Shown here piece after piece: positions 10,385 to 22,028 of a stretch of DNA of 64,000 bases (position 1 is the first letter of the stretch; each line of letters begins with the position of its first letter). Below the pieces are notes generated by a model. That model saw only the letters and a list, made by a program, of their open reading frames with translations, searched no databases and was not told where the DNA came from. Position numbers and translations under genes: made by a program. Source of the DNA: Medicago truncatula (Eukaryota > Streptophyta > Magnoliopsida > Fabales > Fabaceae); the NCBI RefSeq assembly GCF_003473485.1, contig NC_053048.1, positions 23,243,255 through 23,307,254 on the forward strand, written 5' to 3'.

Positions 10385-12324
10385 ATGGCTGACAAGCGCA
10401 TGCTGGGAAAGGAGACCGTGACTGGTAGCTTACGCAGAGAGAGAGAGGCAAGAAGTGAACCCTATGCCTAAACGGGGACATGGGCGTAGGAATGATGGGG
10501 AGAGGACCTCACAGACGGGTACGTCTCAGGACCAATATTATGTGATTTAAGATCAGTACTATGATCCCACTAAGGAGCACTACCAAGACCCTACTCAGAA
10601 GGAGTATTACTAGATTGAGCATCATCATGAGGATCCTAAACAACATGATGCACCAACACCCTCACCGGCACCTAATGCTATTCTAAGGGGGATTCCGATT
10701 TGTCGGTTGCCTTCATTCACTAAATATGTCTCTTACAAGATTTTGAATGACATTGATGTAAGTATAATTATATCATTACTTTATCGTTCAAATGTTTATT
10801 TTTGTTAATATATTTTTAACAGATTTTTTTTTTTTTGGTATTTCATAGTTACACTCTTCATAGTTACACTCATACATGGGATAAAGATTACTAGACTTAC
10901 ACACCCAGAAGTCCATTTTGAATGATTTTGGAATCCATATATAGAATTGGGTCTTTTACTACTTCTTTATACTAGGTTTTCTATCCTTAATGGTTTCATG
11001 CTTTCTGCTTTGTTAGAGAGGTGGCATGATGAGACCAACAACTTTCATCTATATGTTGGGGAGATGACCTCAACGCTGGATCATGTGGTGTGTCTTATAA
11101 ATATCCATATCAAAGAGAATATGATGGATCACGAGGAAAAGATCTCCGAGGAGACAGGTGTCCTGCTGACAAATCCTTTACTTGGTGTTGTCGAGCATCG
11201 TGCAATTGATGAGTGTGATCACCAGTTTGGGGATTTTATAAATATTCCACTCCTAAAGGGAATATATGACGAGCACCTCAATATGGAAACTCAGTTGGAG
11301 AATGTAGCTGAGAGGGAGGAAGAGAGAAATAACCAGAGCCAATGGTGTGTGGGGGCTTTCTTGCTCTTTCTGGTTGGATGTACCATATTCACCGACAAGG
11401 TTAACAAGCATATTGACCTAGTATGGCTTGATGCGATGTGAGATCCGGATAGGATACATGAGTGGTCATGGGGTGGGATGACCCTGGCTTATACTTGACC
11501 TTACTTGAGGTAGTAATTTATTTCACTTTTATCTTTGTTGTATATCTTATAATAATATGTTAATGTACATGTATGTTTGAACTCTCATGCATGGGCTATG
11601 GAGCATTTCAAAAACTTATTTGCATGATCGTCTAATCCCCTTTATACTCCAGACCTGACACGCGTTGCCCACTTTACTCCAAAGAAGAGGCATGCTTTAT
11701 TGGGGACCTATAGAGGCATTCTTGATCGCCTGACCGAGAACGATGTCAAAATGGATCCCCTATGATGATCATTTGTAGGTGCATCCCTTCAAGGAGATAT
11801 ATTGCTACTCTAGTTGGCTTATGACCGATAGAGGGAAGAAGTACAGACACTTTCCAGAGCAGGTGAAGAGGCAGTACAGTCATGTCCAGGACATTCCCAG
11901 ACATCTGGACGTGCCTCCTCGTGGTGTACCTACCTATCAGGATTTCATTGACTTCATGTTGCACGTCATACCTAAGACTTAGTGGTGTCTGATTGTGGTG
12001 GATCCAAGGTAGTATGCACTAGGGTATGTGTCTTGGTTCAGTGAGGTATTTCACCTGCAGTTATTGTCACCTATCGAGGGGCTTAAGGCACCACCCCCTA
12101 GGCTGGCTAATAAGGAGGTAATCATTGAGGATCATGTCAGAGATATACCTGACTCACTTAGTATCATACGGGACTTTAACAACATAGCAAATCAAGGGTT
12201 ACATGATGGTGATACAGTCAATGACTTTTGTGATGTCATGACGAGGATTGAGGATGCGATAATCGCAACCACTACATACCAAGGTAGTATGCACTACATA
12301 CCAAATTTATTAGTTGATGATTAG
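10385..12324 (+). pseudogene. plant mobile domain (PMD / MAIN-like) pseudogene
   Basis: Several frames in order give a Pro/Tyr-rich N-terminus (MADKRMLGK...), SFTKYVSYKILNDID, a degraded ESIYRIGSFTTSLY, then LLERWHDETNNFHLYVGEMT, the PMD signature (ERW..ET..FH...GE.T). Later VHPFKEIYCYSSWLM and a proline-containing tail match the family C-terminus. Intron-like AT-rich gaps lie at about 10757-10880 and 11515-11600. Several in-frame stops (near 10550, 10610, 11760 and 12010) and frame changes show it is dead. PMD proteins include MAIN/MAIL silencing factors and many transposon-borne copies; proximity to the fold-back favours a transposon origin. The longest surviving frame is 10947-11441. Confidence 0.7.
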
Positions 12325-12479
12325 CTCGTTTTGAACTTTTGGTTGTAAATAATAAATTTGTTTTGGATTATGCTAACATTCAGTTTCATGTAATTGAATG
12401 ATTTTGTTTTTAATTTTTTTTTTTTTTTTTTTTGGAAAGAATGACTTTACCGTATGAATGAAGAATGATTTTGATTTTA

Positions 12480-12969
12480 GGGTTAAATATGTTTTTTGTT
12501 CCTATAAATATACCAACTTTTCGTTTTAGTCCTTCTAAAATTTTCCTTCAACTTTTAGTCCCTGAAAAAAATTTCATCTTCACTTTTGATCCCTCCTTTA
12601 AAGTAAACTCGTATGTAAAATTCATATTTTTGAATAAAAATTTGCAGAAAAATTCATAATATTATAAGAATCTCGCCCAAACAAGATTATAATTTTTTAA
12701 CAAAACATGAATTTAATATGAATTTTTATATTTTTTATGGTTAAAAATTCATATAAAAGTTATGTTTTGTCAAAAAATTCTAATTTTTTTTTTGGAAATA
12801 TTTTTACAATATTCTACACATTTTTGCACAATTTCATTAAAAAAAATACTAAAATTAACTTAAAAATAGTGATTGAAAATTTTATATGGACTAAAAGTTC
12901 AAGGAAAATTTTAGAGGGACTAAAACGAAAAGTTGGTATATTTATAGGGACCATAAACATATTTAACCC
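12480..12969. mobile_element. MULE-type MITE, 9-bp TSD with one mismatch
   Basis: 490 bp from GGGTTAAATATGTTTTTTGT to an inverted GGGTTAAATATGTTTATGGT, with long matching arms (TATAAATATACCAACTTTTC in both). The flanks TTGATTTTA (12471-12479) and TGGATTTTA (12970-12978) differ at one base. Non-coding, AT-rich centre. Confidence 0.75.
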
Positions 12970-12978
12970 TGGATTTTA

Positions 12979-13689
12979 TTTTGTTTCTTTTATAATTGAT
13001 TTGAATGAAGGCATAATGAATGTACAAAGGCGGAATGAATGATTGAATGGATGTATTTGGTGGAAAAAAATGGTACATATGAAAATTGTTGTTCTCCCCT
13101 CAAAAAGAAAAAAAAAAAAAAAGAATTTTTTTTCGTGCTTTGCCTTACCAGAGCGCAACAGAGTAATTTTCTTTCAACATTGGAACTTTGAACTCAAGAT
13201 TCTCTTGAAAGTTGCTCAATAGATAATTCATTTACACTTCCGATAAGGTCGTAATTCATGTTTGGTTGTTTTTGTGTTTGAAATTCGATCGGATGGTACC
13301 TCTCGATCGACTATTTTTGTGTAAAAAATCTGATTGAATCATGACTCTCAATCTGCTTTTTTCAGCCAAGTGAGCAGTTTTGGTGTGCCTATTGAGCAAC
13401 CATCAATTTTCTTTGCTATGAATTTCAGTGAATCAGGCCATATTTTGTCAACCCAGATTTTACTATGGTTCTTACCCAGTTCATAATGTTGATACCTCTC
13501 CTAAGCAGCAAAGCATCACTAAGGATTTTGGTTGAATGTTCCTATTCTCTCTCTTTGTTGAAATTGAAAATCATGAAGCACCACAGTTCATTCTTTAATT
13601 TCTTTTGCATGTTAATTTTTTTTTTTTTTTTTAATGTAAAATATGTATGTTAATTGATTTTATGTTGTTGCAGAATGCAGCATTAAGAA
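12979..13689. other. no gene recognised
   Basis: Contains two A/T homopolymer runs (13105-13135 and 13617-13632) and short AT-rich frames. Possibly intron or upstream sequence of the pseudogene that starts at about 13690; no signal peptide exon could be identified. Confidence 0.3.
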
Positions 13690-15620
13690 AACTTACTAGA
13701 CAATAGAGACAGTAAATAATATTCTAGAGATTTTGATAGTTTATCCCATAGAGTTTGTTTCGTCTCCTGATATTGGTTTCTTGAGGAGTAACGCTGGAAA
13801 ATCAAACAAGGCAACTAAGGTCATTTTTCAACTTCTTAACGCGATGGATGTCGAACAAACACCCAAACAACCAAACAGCCATATGGCACTATAGTAAAGG
13901 ATCTCATGACAATCAATGAGTTGCATCAGACATCATAGCCCCTAAACAATTCATATTGCTGCCGGTTAAACATGACAAATATTTAGGACTTCATGCAACA
14001 TAAGTTAGGACTAAAAGTATATGCTTTTGGTTTTGCTAATGATTTTACTGCTGGTTTTACTGATGGGGTTGTCACAGATTTCCCATCTACAATATCAAAT
14101 GTCATTGGCGAGATTACAAACCGGAAATCTCCAACTCTTAGTTCATGATCTATTTCTAAAATACGAAAACCACTCTTCTAACCTTTCTCACAATTTTGTT
14201 ATTTTATTATAGAGTGCTTTGCGCACAAGAAAAAACAAAAAAAAATAAACAAGTCTTGTAACCTTTTGGTTTCTTCTGCAGGACCAACTTCAACCAGAGC
14301 CAACAGCGGAGCAAGCGGTGTTACCTAGGCAGCGCCGATCTTGCATATCAGCAAACTATAACCAATGGCACTGACATCATAGATTTCTCACTTCAAATGA
14401 CAAAAGATGGAATTGTCTTCCGCGCGAATACCGCATATCTAATAGCAGAAACCACTGTAGTGACTAAATTCATATCACGAACTTCAAATGTCCCAGAACT
14501 TCAACCAAAAAATGGATTTTTCTCTTTGACCTAACATGGACCGAGATTAAAAAGTTAAAACGTAAATACTTCATTAGAGCAATAGTTCATTTTCAAATTA
14601 CAAACTTTTAAGAGTTCAATAATAAACTCAAATGGTCAAGCCTACAGGCAACGACTTTCAAAGAAACCCGGTAAATAAGAAGAACGTTTAATTTGTTATA
14701 CTTCCTCAATTTTTGGAATTGGTCAAGACAAAGGCAGTTTTGATCAACATACATGTGAGCAACATCGCAAATTCCCTGTAATACTTGTATTTGAAATTGA
14801 AAATTTCCTACTGATGCTAAATGCTAACTCTATTTGCTTCACAGGATGTTGCTTACGTTGCATCCAATAAGGGTCTTGACATTGTAGGTGATGTCACCAC
14901 TGCTTTGAGAAAGCTACCTTTGACAAGAAATCCCATCCAATCAGACGACACTTCAGTACTATCCAAGTTTAAAAAAATCCCATCTTACAAAAGGGTGTTG
15001 TTCATTCAAGATAAAATAGACAATATACCAAAACAAACATTGGAAGAAATTAAGAAGTACACAGAAGCAGTGAATCTTCCCAAAAACTCTTATCAAATCA
15101 GCTGATTCCTAGTTGATAGGATTAACAAATGTTGTTTTAGAGTTGAAAGATGCAAACCTAACCGTATTCGTCAATACTCTTAAAAATGAATGCATGTCAT
15201 TGGCATTCAATTATTGGTGAGATCCCAATGTTGATATTGCTACTTACATTGAAACTGCGAAGGTTGGTGGAATTGTGGCCGATTTTCCAGCCACTGCAAG
15301 CAGATTTATGAGTAAGTAATAATATCATTATGTTTACCTTACTTAATTTGATCAAAGCAACTACGATCTTCCTGCACATTGTACCAGTAACTACGACATT
15401 ATTTTTCAAAAGCAAAAGTTGAAACTTTATTTACGGTTTTACAATTTGCAGGAAGCCCATGTAGCGATACGAACCACGTGTCTTCCATCTTACCAGCTAA
15501 TCCTGGTGATGTATTGAGTATTGTTCCAGTTGAATTGAAACCACCGGCACATGCTTTTGTACCTCTACAGGTTGCAATCGTTGTTGATCCACCTACTTCT
15601 CCAAACACAATTATTGGGAT
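13690..15620 (+). pseudogene. GDPD-like (SHV3/GDPDL) pseudogene, collinear fragments
   Basis: Pieces of a glycerophosphodiester phosphodiesterase-like protein occur in the right order: end of the first GDPD domain (FVSSPDIGFLRSNAGK, later FTDGVVTDFPST) at 13750-14130; start of the second (SADLAYQQTITNGTDIIDFS..TKDGIVF) at 14320-14570; its later part (KGLDIVGDVTTALRK) at 14840-15105; VGGIVADFPATASRFM at 15265-15312; and a C-terminal CSDTNHVSSILPANPGDVLS near 15450-15610. Stops and frameshifts separate them, and no signal peptide is present. Intact members are GPI-anchored cell-wall proteins of about 750 residues. Related scraps lie at 28.75 and 37.9 kb. Confidence 0.8.
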
Positions 15621-17049
15621 GAAAAAGAATGAATGCTTTTCTTTTTGGATTGAGAGAATCTGAAATATTCATCAAAACCAATTGATACAAACAAATCCAG
15701 GCTAAACTAAATCTTAAAGGTTGTGCAAGAATTTCTATTCTACTCAGTTCAGTACAACAAATGCGAAAATTTATAACAAGAAACTTAAAATCAGATTCAA
15801 GTGAATCACTAAAAATATGTAATTGAAATATATATACATACTATTTATCAAGCTACAATGAATCACGGACCATTTTTGTCATTATAATCTTATCTTAGCG
15901 AAAATATTAAACAATTAAAAATGAATATGAATACAATCCTTACAACAAAGCAAATCCATCATTGTTATCATCCTTGTTGGAAGAAGGATAGCTTAAATCT
16001 TTGTCCTCCATCAAAGGTTTGAAGGAACCACAATTCTTCCCGGTTTCTCATGCTATGCAATAACATAATATGTAACTACCTTCATAGTAAAGTGAAACTA
16101 AAAGCTGATCTAACAACAATACAAGGCAATCAATGTTAAAATGCTTAAAATTTCCATCACAAAGCTTTTATTTCTTGCAAAGTTCACACAACTAAATTAA
16201 GCATTGTTTATATACGTTTATATGTTAACACATTAAATAAAGGTGGCTTTCAAATTGGAGTCGGAACATGATCAACACAGGTTTAACCACGAACCAACAT
16301 TATACTTTAGTTACAAAAAGTTTAGATGAGTTTGACTCGAGAGCTCACGAGAGTACTCACAGATCACCTACTAAAGAGGTCCCCGCACCCATGCAGAGTT
16401 AAGTCAATTCATTATCAACTGAGTCATTATTCATTAGCCCCAATGTATAACAGTGAAAAACAAATATCATAAAATGGCAAATGTCAGAAAAAGCTCAAAT
16501 AAGTCAATCCAAACGGGCTCGTGTGTAATTAACATAACAAATTTTCACCTAATCATAATTAACTTGAAACTACCTTAAACAGTTTCTAACAAATCTCTAA
16601 CTATATATATATTACAAGAATAAAAATTCATGGAAAAAAGTATACATAATAATTAACACTTTGTTGATTAGACGATATATGGAACGAGAGAGAGAAAATT
16701 AAATGAATAGAATTCAAAAAGAAATTCACATCTTTCATTCCATATAACTCTACCCAACATCGCATCAAAGATAACTCCAAGAACAAGAAAATAGTTAATT
16801 CAATTCAATTCAGAGGCTCAGATCTGGAACAAAGATGGGATCGATCGTTGAAAAGAAGCACCGCCATGAATGGCTGCAATTGGATGCTTCCCGATCCAAA
16901 GAATACCACGCCACCGGCGGCGAGAATTCTTCGACGGCGATCGATCCATCCCGATTCACAATCCAAAACCAATGTCATCATTGCCTCTTGAGAGAGAAAA
17001 GGAGGAGCAAAGAAGAAAGAAGAAAGGAAAAAAAAAATAACAGATAAGA
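15621..17049 (-). repeat. duplicated segment A with unidentified gene-like pieces
   Basis: Collinear with 38390-40390, with pieces also at 37380-37625. On the minus strand there is a leader rich in TTTCTTCTT, then near 16973 an ATG-led frame containing GWIDRRRRILAAGG (C copy: SRWIDRRGRILADGV), and near 15930-16050 a 3' exon-like frame broken here but open in the C copy (38866-39013). I do not recognise the protein. It may be a decayed gene lying tail-to-tail with the GDPDL pseudogene. Confidence 0.45.
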
Positions 17050-17149
17050 ACGATTTGGATTCATATAGTGGTCAAAAGAGGGGGAGTGTGTTAATAACAA
17101 ATACGGGGGTGCGAACAGCATTATTATCAAACAAGTTGATGAGATGATA

Positions 17150-17184
17150 CTAGTCCGTTTTAACGCGTGCCATCGCCCGGGACA
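17150..17184 (-). mobile_element. Helitron 3' terminus of the helicase-bearing element
   Basis: On the minus strand a degraded hairpin (CCCGGGCGATGGCACGCG) is followed by TTAAAACGGACTAG, ending at 17150 with A at 17149 on the plus strand, so insertion between A and T fits. The GCGATNGCACG core also appears in the Helitron end at 34838. It lies 200 bp beyond the helicase stop, a typical spacing. Confidence 0.65.
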
Positions 17185-17348
17185 TAAAAAGAACGATATC
17201 AATAGCAATCGCAGAATAGTAGTCGATTCAGTAGGAAAAATATAATTATAGTAAGACACGCATTTGATTGAAAGGAAAGAACATTTACAGCAGAATAAAA
17301 CAGATCGACATAATGACTTTAGTGTCAGTCACATTTAAATGATACAAT

Positions 17349-18745
17349 CTACATAACATTTTCGAAAATTTCCTTGTAAACCACATTTGAGGTGGAATCA
17401 ATATCGTCGCCGTCTTCGGACAACAATAGTATCTTTAACCCCTCCCTTGAAGTCACTCTAGACATTGCTACATACAGTTGGCCATGTGAGAACACTGGTC
17501 GTGTTAGATAAATTCCTACATGATTTAGAGACTGACCCTGGCTTTTGTAATGGTCATGGCAAATGAAAGGGCTAATGGAAACTATCTTCGTTGGAAATTG
17601 ATAGGGATCTTGTTATCAGATGGAGTTAATGATAGTCGAGGGATGAAAACCTTTTGTCCCACATTAGTTCCAGATAAGACCTTTGCCTCTAATACATAAG
17701 TCCCCATTTTTGTGATTATCAAACGTGTTCCGTTGCATAAACCCAAATTCTGATCGATATTCCGCAACAGCATCACAGGTGCCCCCACTTTCAATCTCAG
17801 TTTGTGAGATGGGAAACCTGAAGTTGTAATTGTGTTCAAAAACTCAGGAGTATGAACATCATCTGGACCTCCGACATTAGGGGTATCATTGCAAGGAGAA
17901 TCACAACTCAAATATGTCTTCTCCTCACCCGGGATAAGATCTAACACATACTCATTGATAGCATCAACAATAGAATTTTTAGGAGCTAGTATAGCCCTAT
18001 TTTTGAAGAAGGATGGATCATTAAGACTAAGAAGAAGGTTTGGATATGTATGGCTAACAATAGCTGCAATTGGATCACCACAACTTTGTATAAGTAGATC
18101 AGCGGGTATGGTAAGCGATATATCAACATCGTTGCTCTCACCAACCCTGCCATCACCTATTGCAAGTATCCATTCTGAAAAGACCCTAACCTCCTCAAAA
18201 TTAGATGTCGTAGTGTTAGACAGCAGTCTCATATTTGTTGTTAGTGTAAGGACTTCACAATAATCCCAAAGATAGGAAGAATTAATAGTGGCATGCACAA
18301 TATCTTGTCTTGTACCCTTTGAAATAACAAGAAGAATTTGGCGAAAATCCCCACCTAAGACAATTACTTTTCCACCAAAAGGGATATCCAGACGCCCGTT
18401 GTTATGAGATTGGAGAACATCCCTAAAAGCACGATCCAGAGACTCGAAACAATGTTTATGCAACATCGGTGCTTTGTCCCATATTATTAACTTTGCTCTT
18501 GCAATTAAGCCAGCTAAGTCATTATCTGGGGTTATATTGCATGAAGAAGCTTCATGAATTATCAAAGGAATGTGAAACCTTGAGTGTGCAGTCCAACCTC
18601 CTGGAATAAGCAACGCCGCTATACCGCTAGACGCAACGGCGATCACAATCTCACCCCTGGATCGTAATCCAGCAGCCAGTGATCTCCAAATAAAAGTTTT
18701 CCCGATACCCCCGTACCCATATAAGAAAAAAAAAAAGCAAGGCAA
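17349..18745 (-). pseudogene. Helitron PIF1-like helicase, N-truncated, with internal stop
   Basis: The minus strand encodes the helicase domain of a plant Helitron: GYGGIGKTF (Walker A), WDKAPM (Walker B, normally WDEAPM), GGDFRQILLV, APKNSIVDAINEYVL, GAPVMLLRNID. After RR comes an in-frame TAG at 17581-17583 where the family has Gln; translation then continues with [34 protein letters not shown], and a natural stop at 17349-17351. Rep and N-terminal regions are missing; the frame begins at a T/A run right before Walker A. The Walker B Glu-to-Lys change would abolish ATP hydrolysis. A copy once able to transpose, now dead on three counts. Confidence 0.85.
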
Positions 18746-19885
18746 TTTCCCCTCACCAAGTTAAGTTAACCAACATTATGGCCTAAACCTTTGGTTACCC
18801 AATGTAAAATGCATGCCTACTTAGCCAGTTTTAATTTTTGTACAACAACAACATTGAGATTTTAATAACTACAGGTTGAAAACCATACAACTATAGCTCA
18901 CCGAACCCTTTCACTTTCATTTTCAAAGTCATTAAAACATACTATTATTTCAATTTGGCCTATTAGTGGAATAATAAGTGACTAAGTCTCTGCTTGCATA
19001 AAAATGAAGCCTTAACCACAGAACATAATTCAAAAGATATAAGATCCTCTTACATGAGAGATCAAAACCTTCCTCACAAAACTTAATTTATGGGATGACA
19101 CACTACATTCATCACTAACACGAGGAGATGGTGCTTATTTTGAAGAAAATAACTTGTTTTACCTTGAAGAGGCTGGACCTTTTTTAATGATATTAAACTT
19201 TGACAGATGGAATTTATGTGGGTAGTTACATTGCCTTAATGCCACAATTAAGTTTAAAGATGGTTTAACTTTAATCTTCTCTCCATGACATAGTATTAAT
19301 AATGTAGCAGTAAAGAGATTGTCACAATTAAAATTGAAACCACCCACAACCCGACATGGTGGACTTGTTCAATAAGAACTTTGGAATCGACATCATTGCA
19401 TAGGAAAACAAACAATAGCTATGATGACATTTACAAAGTGGAGGCCAAAGATCCAAATGAAGATGTCAGTTTTTCCCAATGCCCTAAAATGTTTACACCT
19501 GTAAAATTTGCAGCATAGGAGGTTCTTTCTATCCAACCACTTTTCTACATGCATCATTCAAATAAGAAGTTCAACTATCATCATTGAGATCATGTGAGGA
19601 TCTTTCAACACTGACAGAAAAAACTTCTTATGTGACATTTAACCATTTCATTGAATCGTTACTCTTAACTTTTTCTATGGAAGAACAAATGGTAGAGGTG
19701 ATATATCATGACATCTTACATGAAGGACACATCCTATCAATGCATGCAAATTATTTATTACATGTTCTCTTGTTTAATCTGTAATACTGATAACAACCAA
19801 GACCTTCCACAACTTAGTAAAATCCACATGATAAATAACAATAAACAAAGACGACCACAACACTACATTCCCTTTGACGATGAAA
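18746..19885. other. no gene recognised; probably Helitron interior
   Basis: Lies between the helicase and B3-like pseudogenes, both on the minus strand. Open frames are short and resemble no known domain. I infer it is filler of the same Helitron or leftovers of its deletions. Confidence 0.3.
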
Positions 19886-21130
19886 CGATGCCAACAGGAA
19901 GAACACTCAGTTTCTCCAGAAAAACTCAACAACTTGATATGTTGCACCCCCTTCAGCTGCACCAGCAGAAGGCTGTATTGTTTTCCTCAATACCAACATC
20001 GGAGGAGCACAAAGATACATTACCCTGTTGTTAGCCTCACCAGTTACACCCAACCTTATAACATGACGCGGAGTAAACTTGCTTGCTTCAGCAAGAGCTT
20101 GCCATTGTCCAGTAAAAATGCCGAAGACACCTTCGTCATGTTAGAAATTCATGGTTATCTTCCAGGTATAACCAAGGTAATCAACAATGGTCAATTCAGT
20201 GCGCTGAGATGGTAAAGCAGCTTGACAAAATCCTAGCCACCCCAACTTCTATAAACATAAATCAAACATTACAAATGATAATCTATATTAAAAAGTACAA
20301 ACTACACTAAGGAATAACAAACATAAACATACCAATCTTCCTGCTATTACATCAACCTGTGATAACTCCTTCACAATCAGATGACTAAACACTGTGGGAA
20401 GAAAATGAGTCGTGGATCCGTAGCGTACGAATGAATTTCTATAGTCTTGGGCACTTTGGGTTTGAAGAAGAATGTGTTGTGGAGGGCTAAAGTGAGGATA
20501 TCTCAGCTCTTCACCGTGCATGCTTTGAAGCTCAACCAAAAAGAGGTGGCGATTTGCATAACAAAGGTAACCCATGTACCGTCGTCGATCTTGCAAAACC
20601 GCTGCAGCACTTCCCACCCAAGTCCAAAATAAACCTTCCCATTCTTTTTCTCCACAGCAAGCTCAATCTCATTATCATTTCGATCACGAAACATCACATA
20701 CGGTGCAACTTCTAAACCAAACAGCCTTGAGAAGCAAGCAGGAAGTCTTCCTTTTTTCTACATAAACATTAGACGACATTGAATTATAACATGTATAGAG
20801 ATACTCACAGAGCAGATAAATTAATATGCACTTGAAACTGATAACAACTTACATTGCATGTATCATATTCCATATGAAATGTCCTAAGATTCACCAAATC
20901 CTTGCGAACAGCAACGTCAACATCTGGCCCAGCATTGCCTTGCACTGTCATCAAATCGTCAAGCAGACTCAAAAAATATGTTGATAATTTTATTTAACCT
21001 CGTGGATAAACGAATTTAACCAAAAAAAATCGACCAAAAGATGTTGTTTTTCCATACCTTTTACAGAAACCAATCCACTGGCATAAGAACGATCCTTTGC
21101 GTACATGTCATAGTTCTCCAAACGCGTCAT
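19886..21130 (-). pseudogene. B3-like DNA-binding-domain pseudogene (probable Helitron cargo)
   Basis: Minus-strand exons 21058-21130 (MTRLENYDMYAKDRSY...), 20853-20938 and about 20330-20757 join in phase with GT/AG borders. Exon 3 has a B3-type fold pattern (FRDRNDNEIELAVEKKNGKV..GWEVLQRF..IDDGTWVTF), then a frameshift near 20570 before YANRHLFLVELQ. A further piece (20230-19890) reads GQWQALAEASKFTPRHVIRL, a second B3-like block, after a TAA near 20140. The alternative is an OB-fold/RPA1-like protein, which plant Helitrons often carry; I favour B3 on the GW..F and W..F..N pattern. Same strand as the helicase. Confidence 0.6.
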
Positions 21131-21222
21131 TCCTAGAACCCCAAAGTCAAGTAAGAATGAAAAGTGCTTTTTTGATTAAAACTGTAATGTAGTTGTGTTT
21201 GGCCAAATCTTTCCACTGCACA

Positions 21223-21232
21223 CTTATATAGA
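21223..21232 (-). promoter_or_regulatory. TATA box upstream of the B3-like pseudogene
   Basis: CTATATAAG on the minus strand, 93 bp before the ATG at 21130, in a suitable leader with no upstream ATG in between that I can see. Probably the relic promoter of this Helitron-borne gene. Confidence 0.4.
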
Positions 21233-21640
21233 AGAAAGAGATTGACAAAGGAGTGTAATCATGACCTCCCTTGTGAAACAACACGCTGCACCTTGTTTTT
21301 CAGTTCACACCACCACCATGGCAGCCTATGAATAGAATTGGGGATATTTCAAACACAAGGGTAATTTAGTAATTAACACCTCCAAAATCACACTTTAGTT
21401 TTTTCCCGCTTTGGACCTTGCAGTTTTAAATGTTGGAGTTTACATGGGAAAATTTTAGGGCGAACCTGCAGCTTAGTATTGCATTAGTAATATTATGATA
21501 TAGGGATCTTTTCCATTTTTTTTTTAAGGGAGGGGATCTTTTCTACTTAAAGTTATAGAAAATTGTTGTTCTTACTATCAAAAGTTCCTAATAACACATG
21601 TAAATTTTAGAAAAGTTTCCAGCAGTAGTTAACTACTGTT

Positions 21641-22028
21641 CAAGTAACTGGAAGTCGTTAACTATCGATGAAGTCAGCGGCAGTTAACTGCCATTCACAC
21701 TAATAAAAGATGCAACAGCGGATTGGGCTTGGGTTAACACCGGTTCGATTCAAGCATGGGTCGGTTTCAAGAGAACCGAACCAGTTCAAAGGGGCTTATA
21801 TATATGTTGTGGGATTTTTTCATTCATTTTCAATGTTGTTTCTCTCTCTTCCCTTTATTTTCTCTCATCTCTCACTCTTTATTCTATTTTCTTCTCCAAC
21901 GGGAGATGGGATGGTGGAGGGAGCTACGATGCGGCGGTCGACCGTCATGGGCGGCGGCGCAACCGTTGTAAACACCCCAAACAACTTTCGATTTTCGGCT
22001 TTTGATTTTTAATTTTCAGCTTATTTTT
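21641..22028. other. MULE end-proximal DNA, no gene
   Basis: Holds three more GTTAAC words, a TATATATATG at about 21800, then a T/C-rich leader and a GC-rich patch (21905-21970, GCGGCGGCG). The plus-strand frames here look like leader-type low-complexity sequence, possibly a captured gene start, but I recognise no protein. Confidence 0.3.

Noticed and set aside
10947-11441. A 164-codon open frame that could be taken as an intact gene
   Set aside because: It is only the middle of a plant-mobile-domain gene; conserved parts before and after lie in other frames with stops.
17889-18263. Plus-strand open frame of 124 codons
   Set aside because: It is the antisense shadow of the Helitron helicase; no independent motif or start context.
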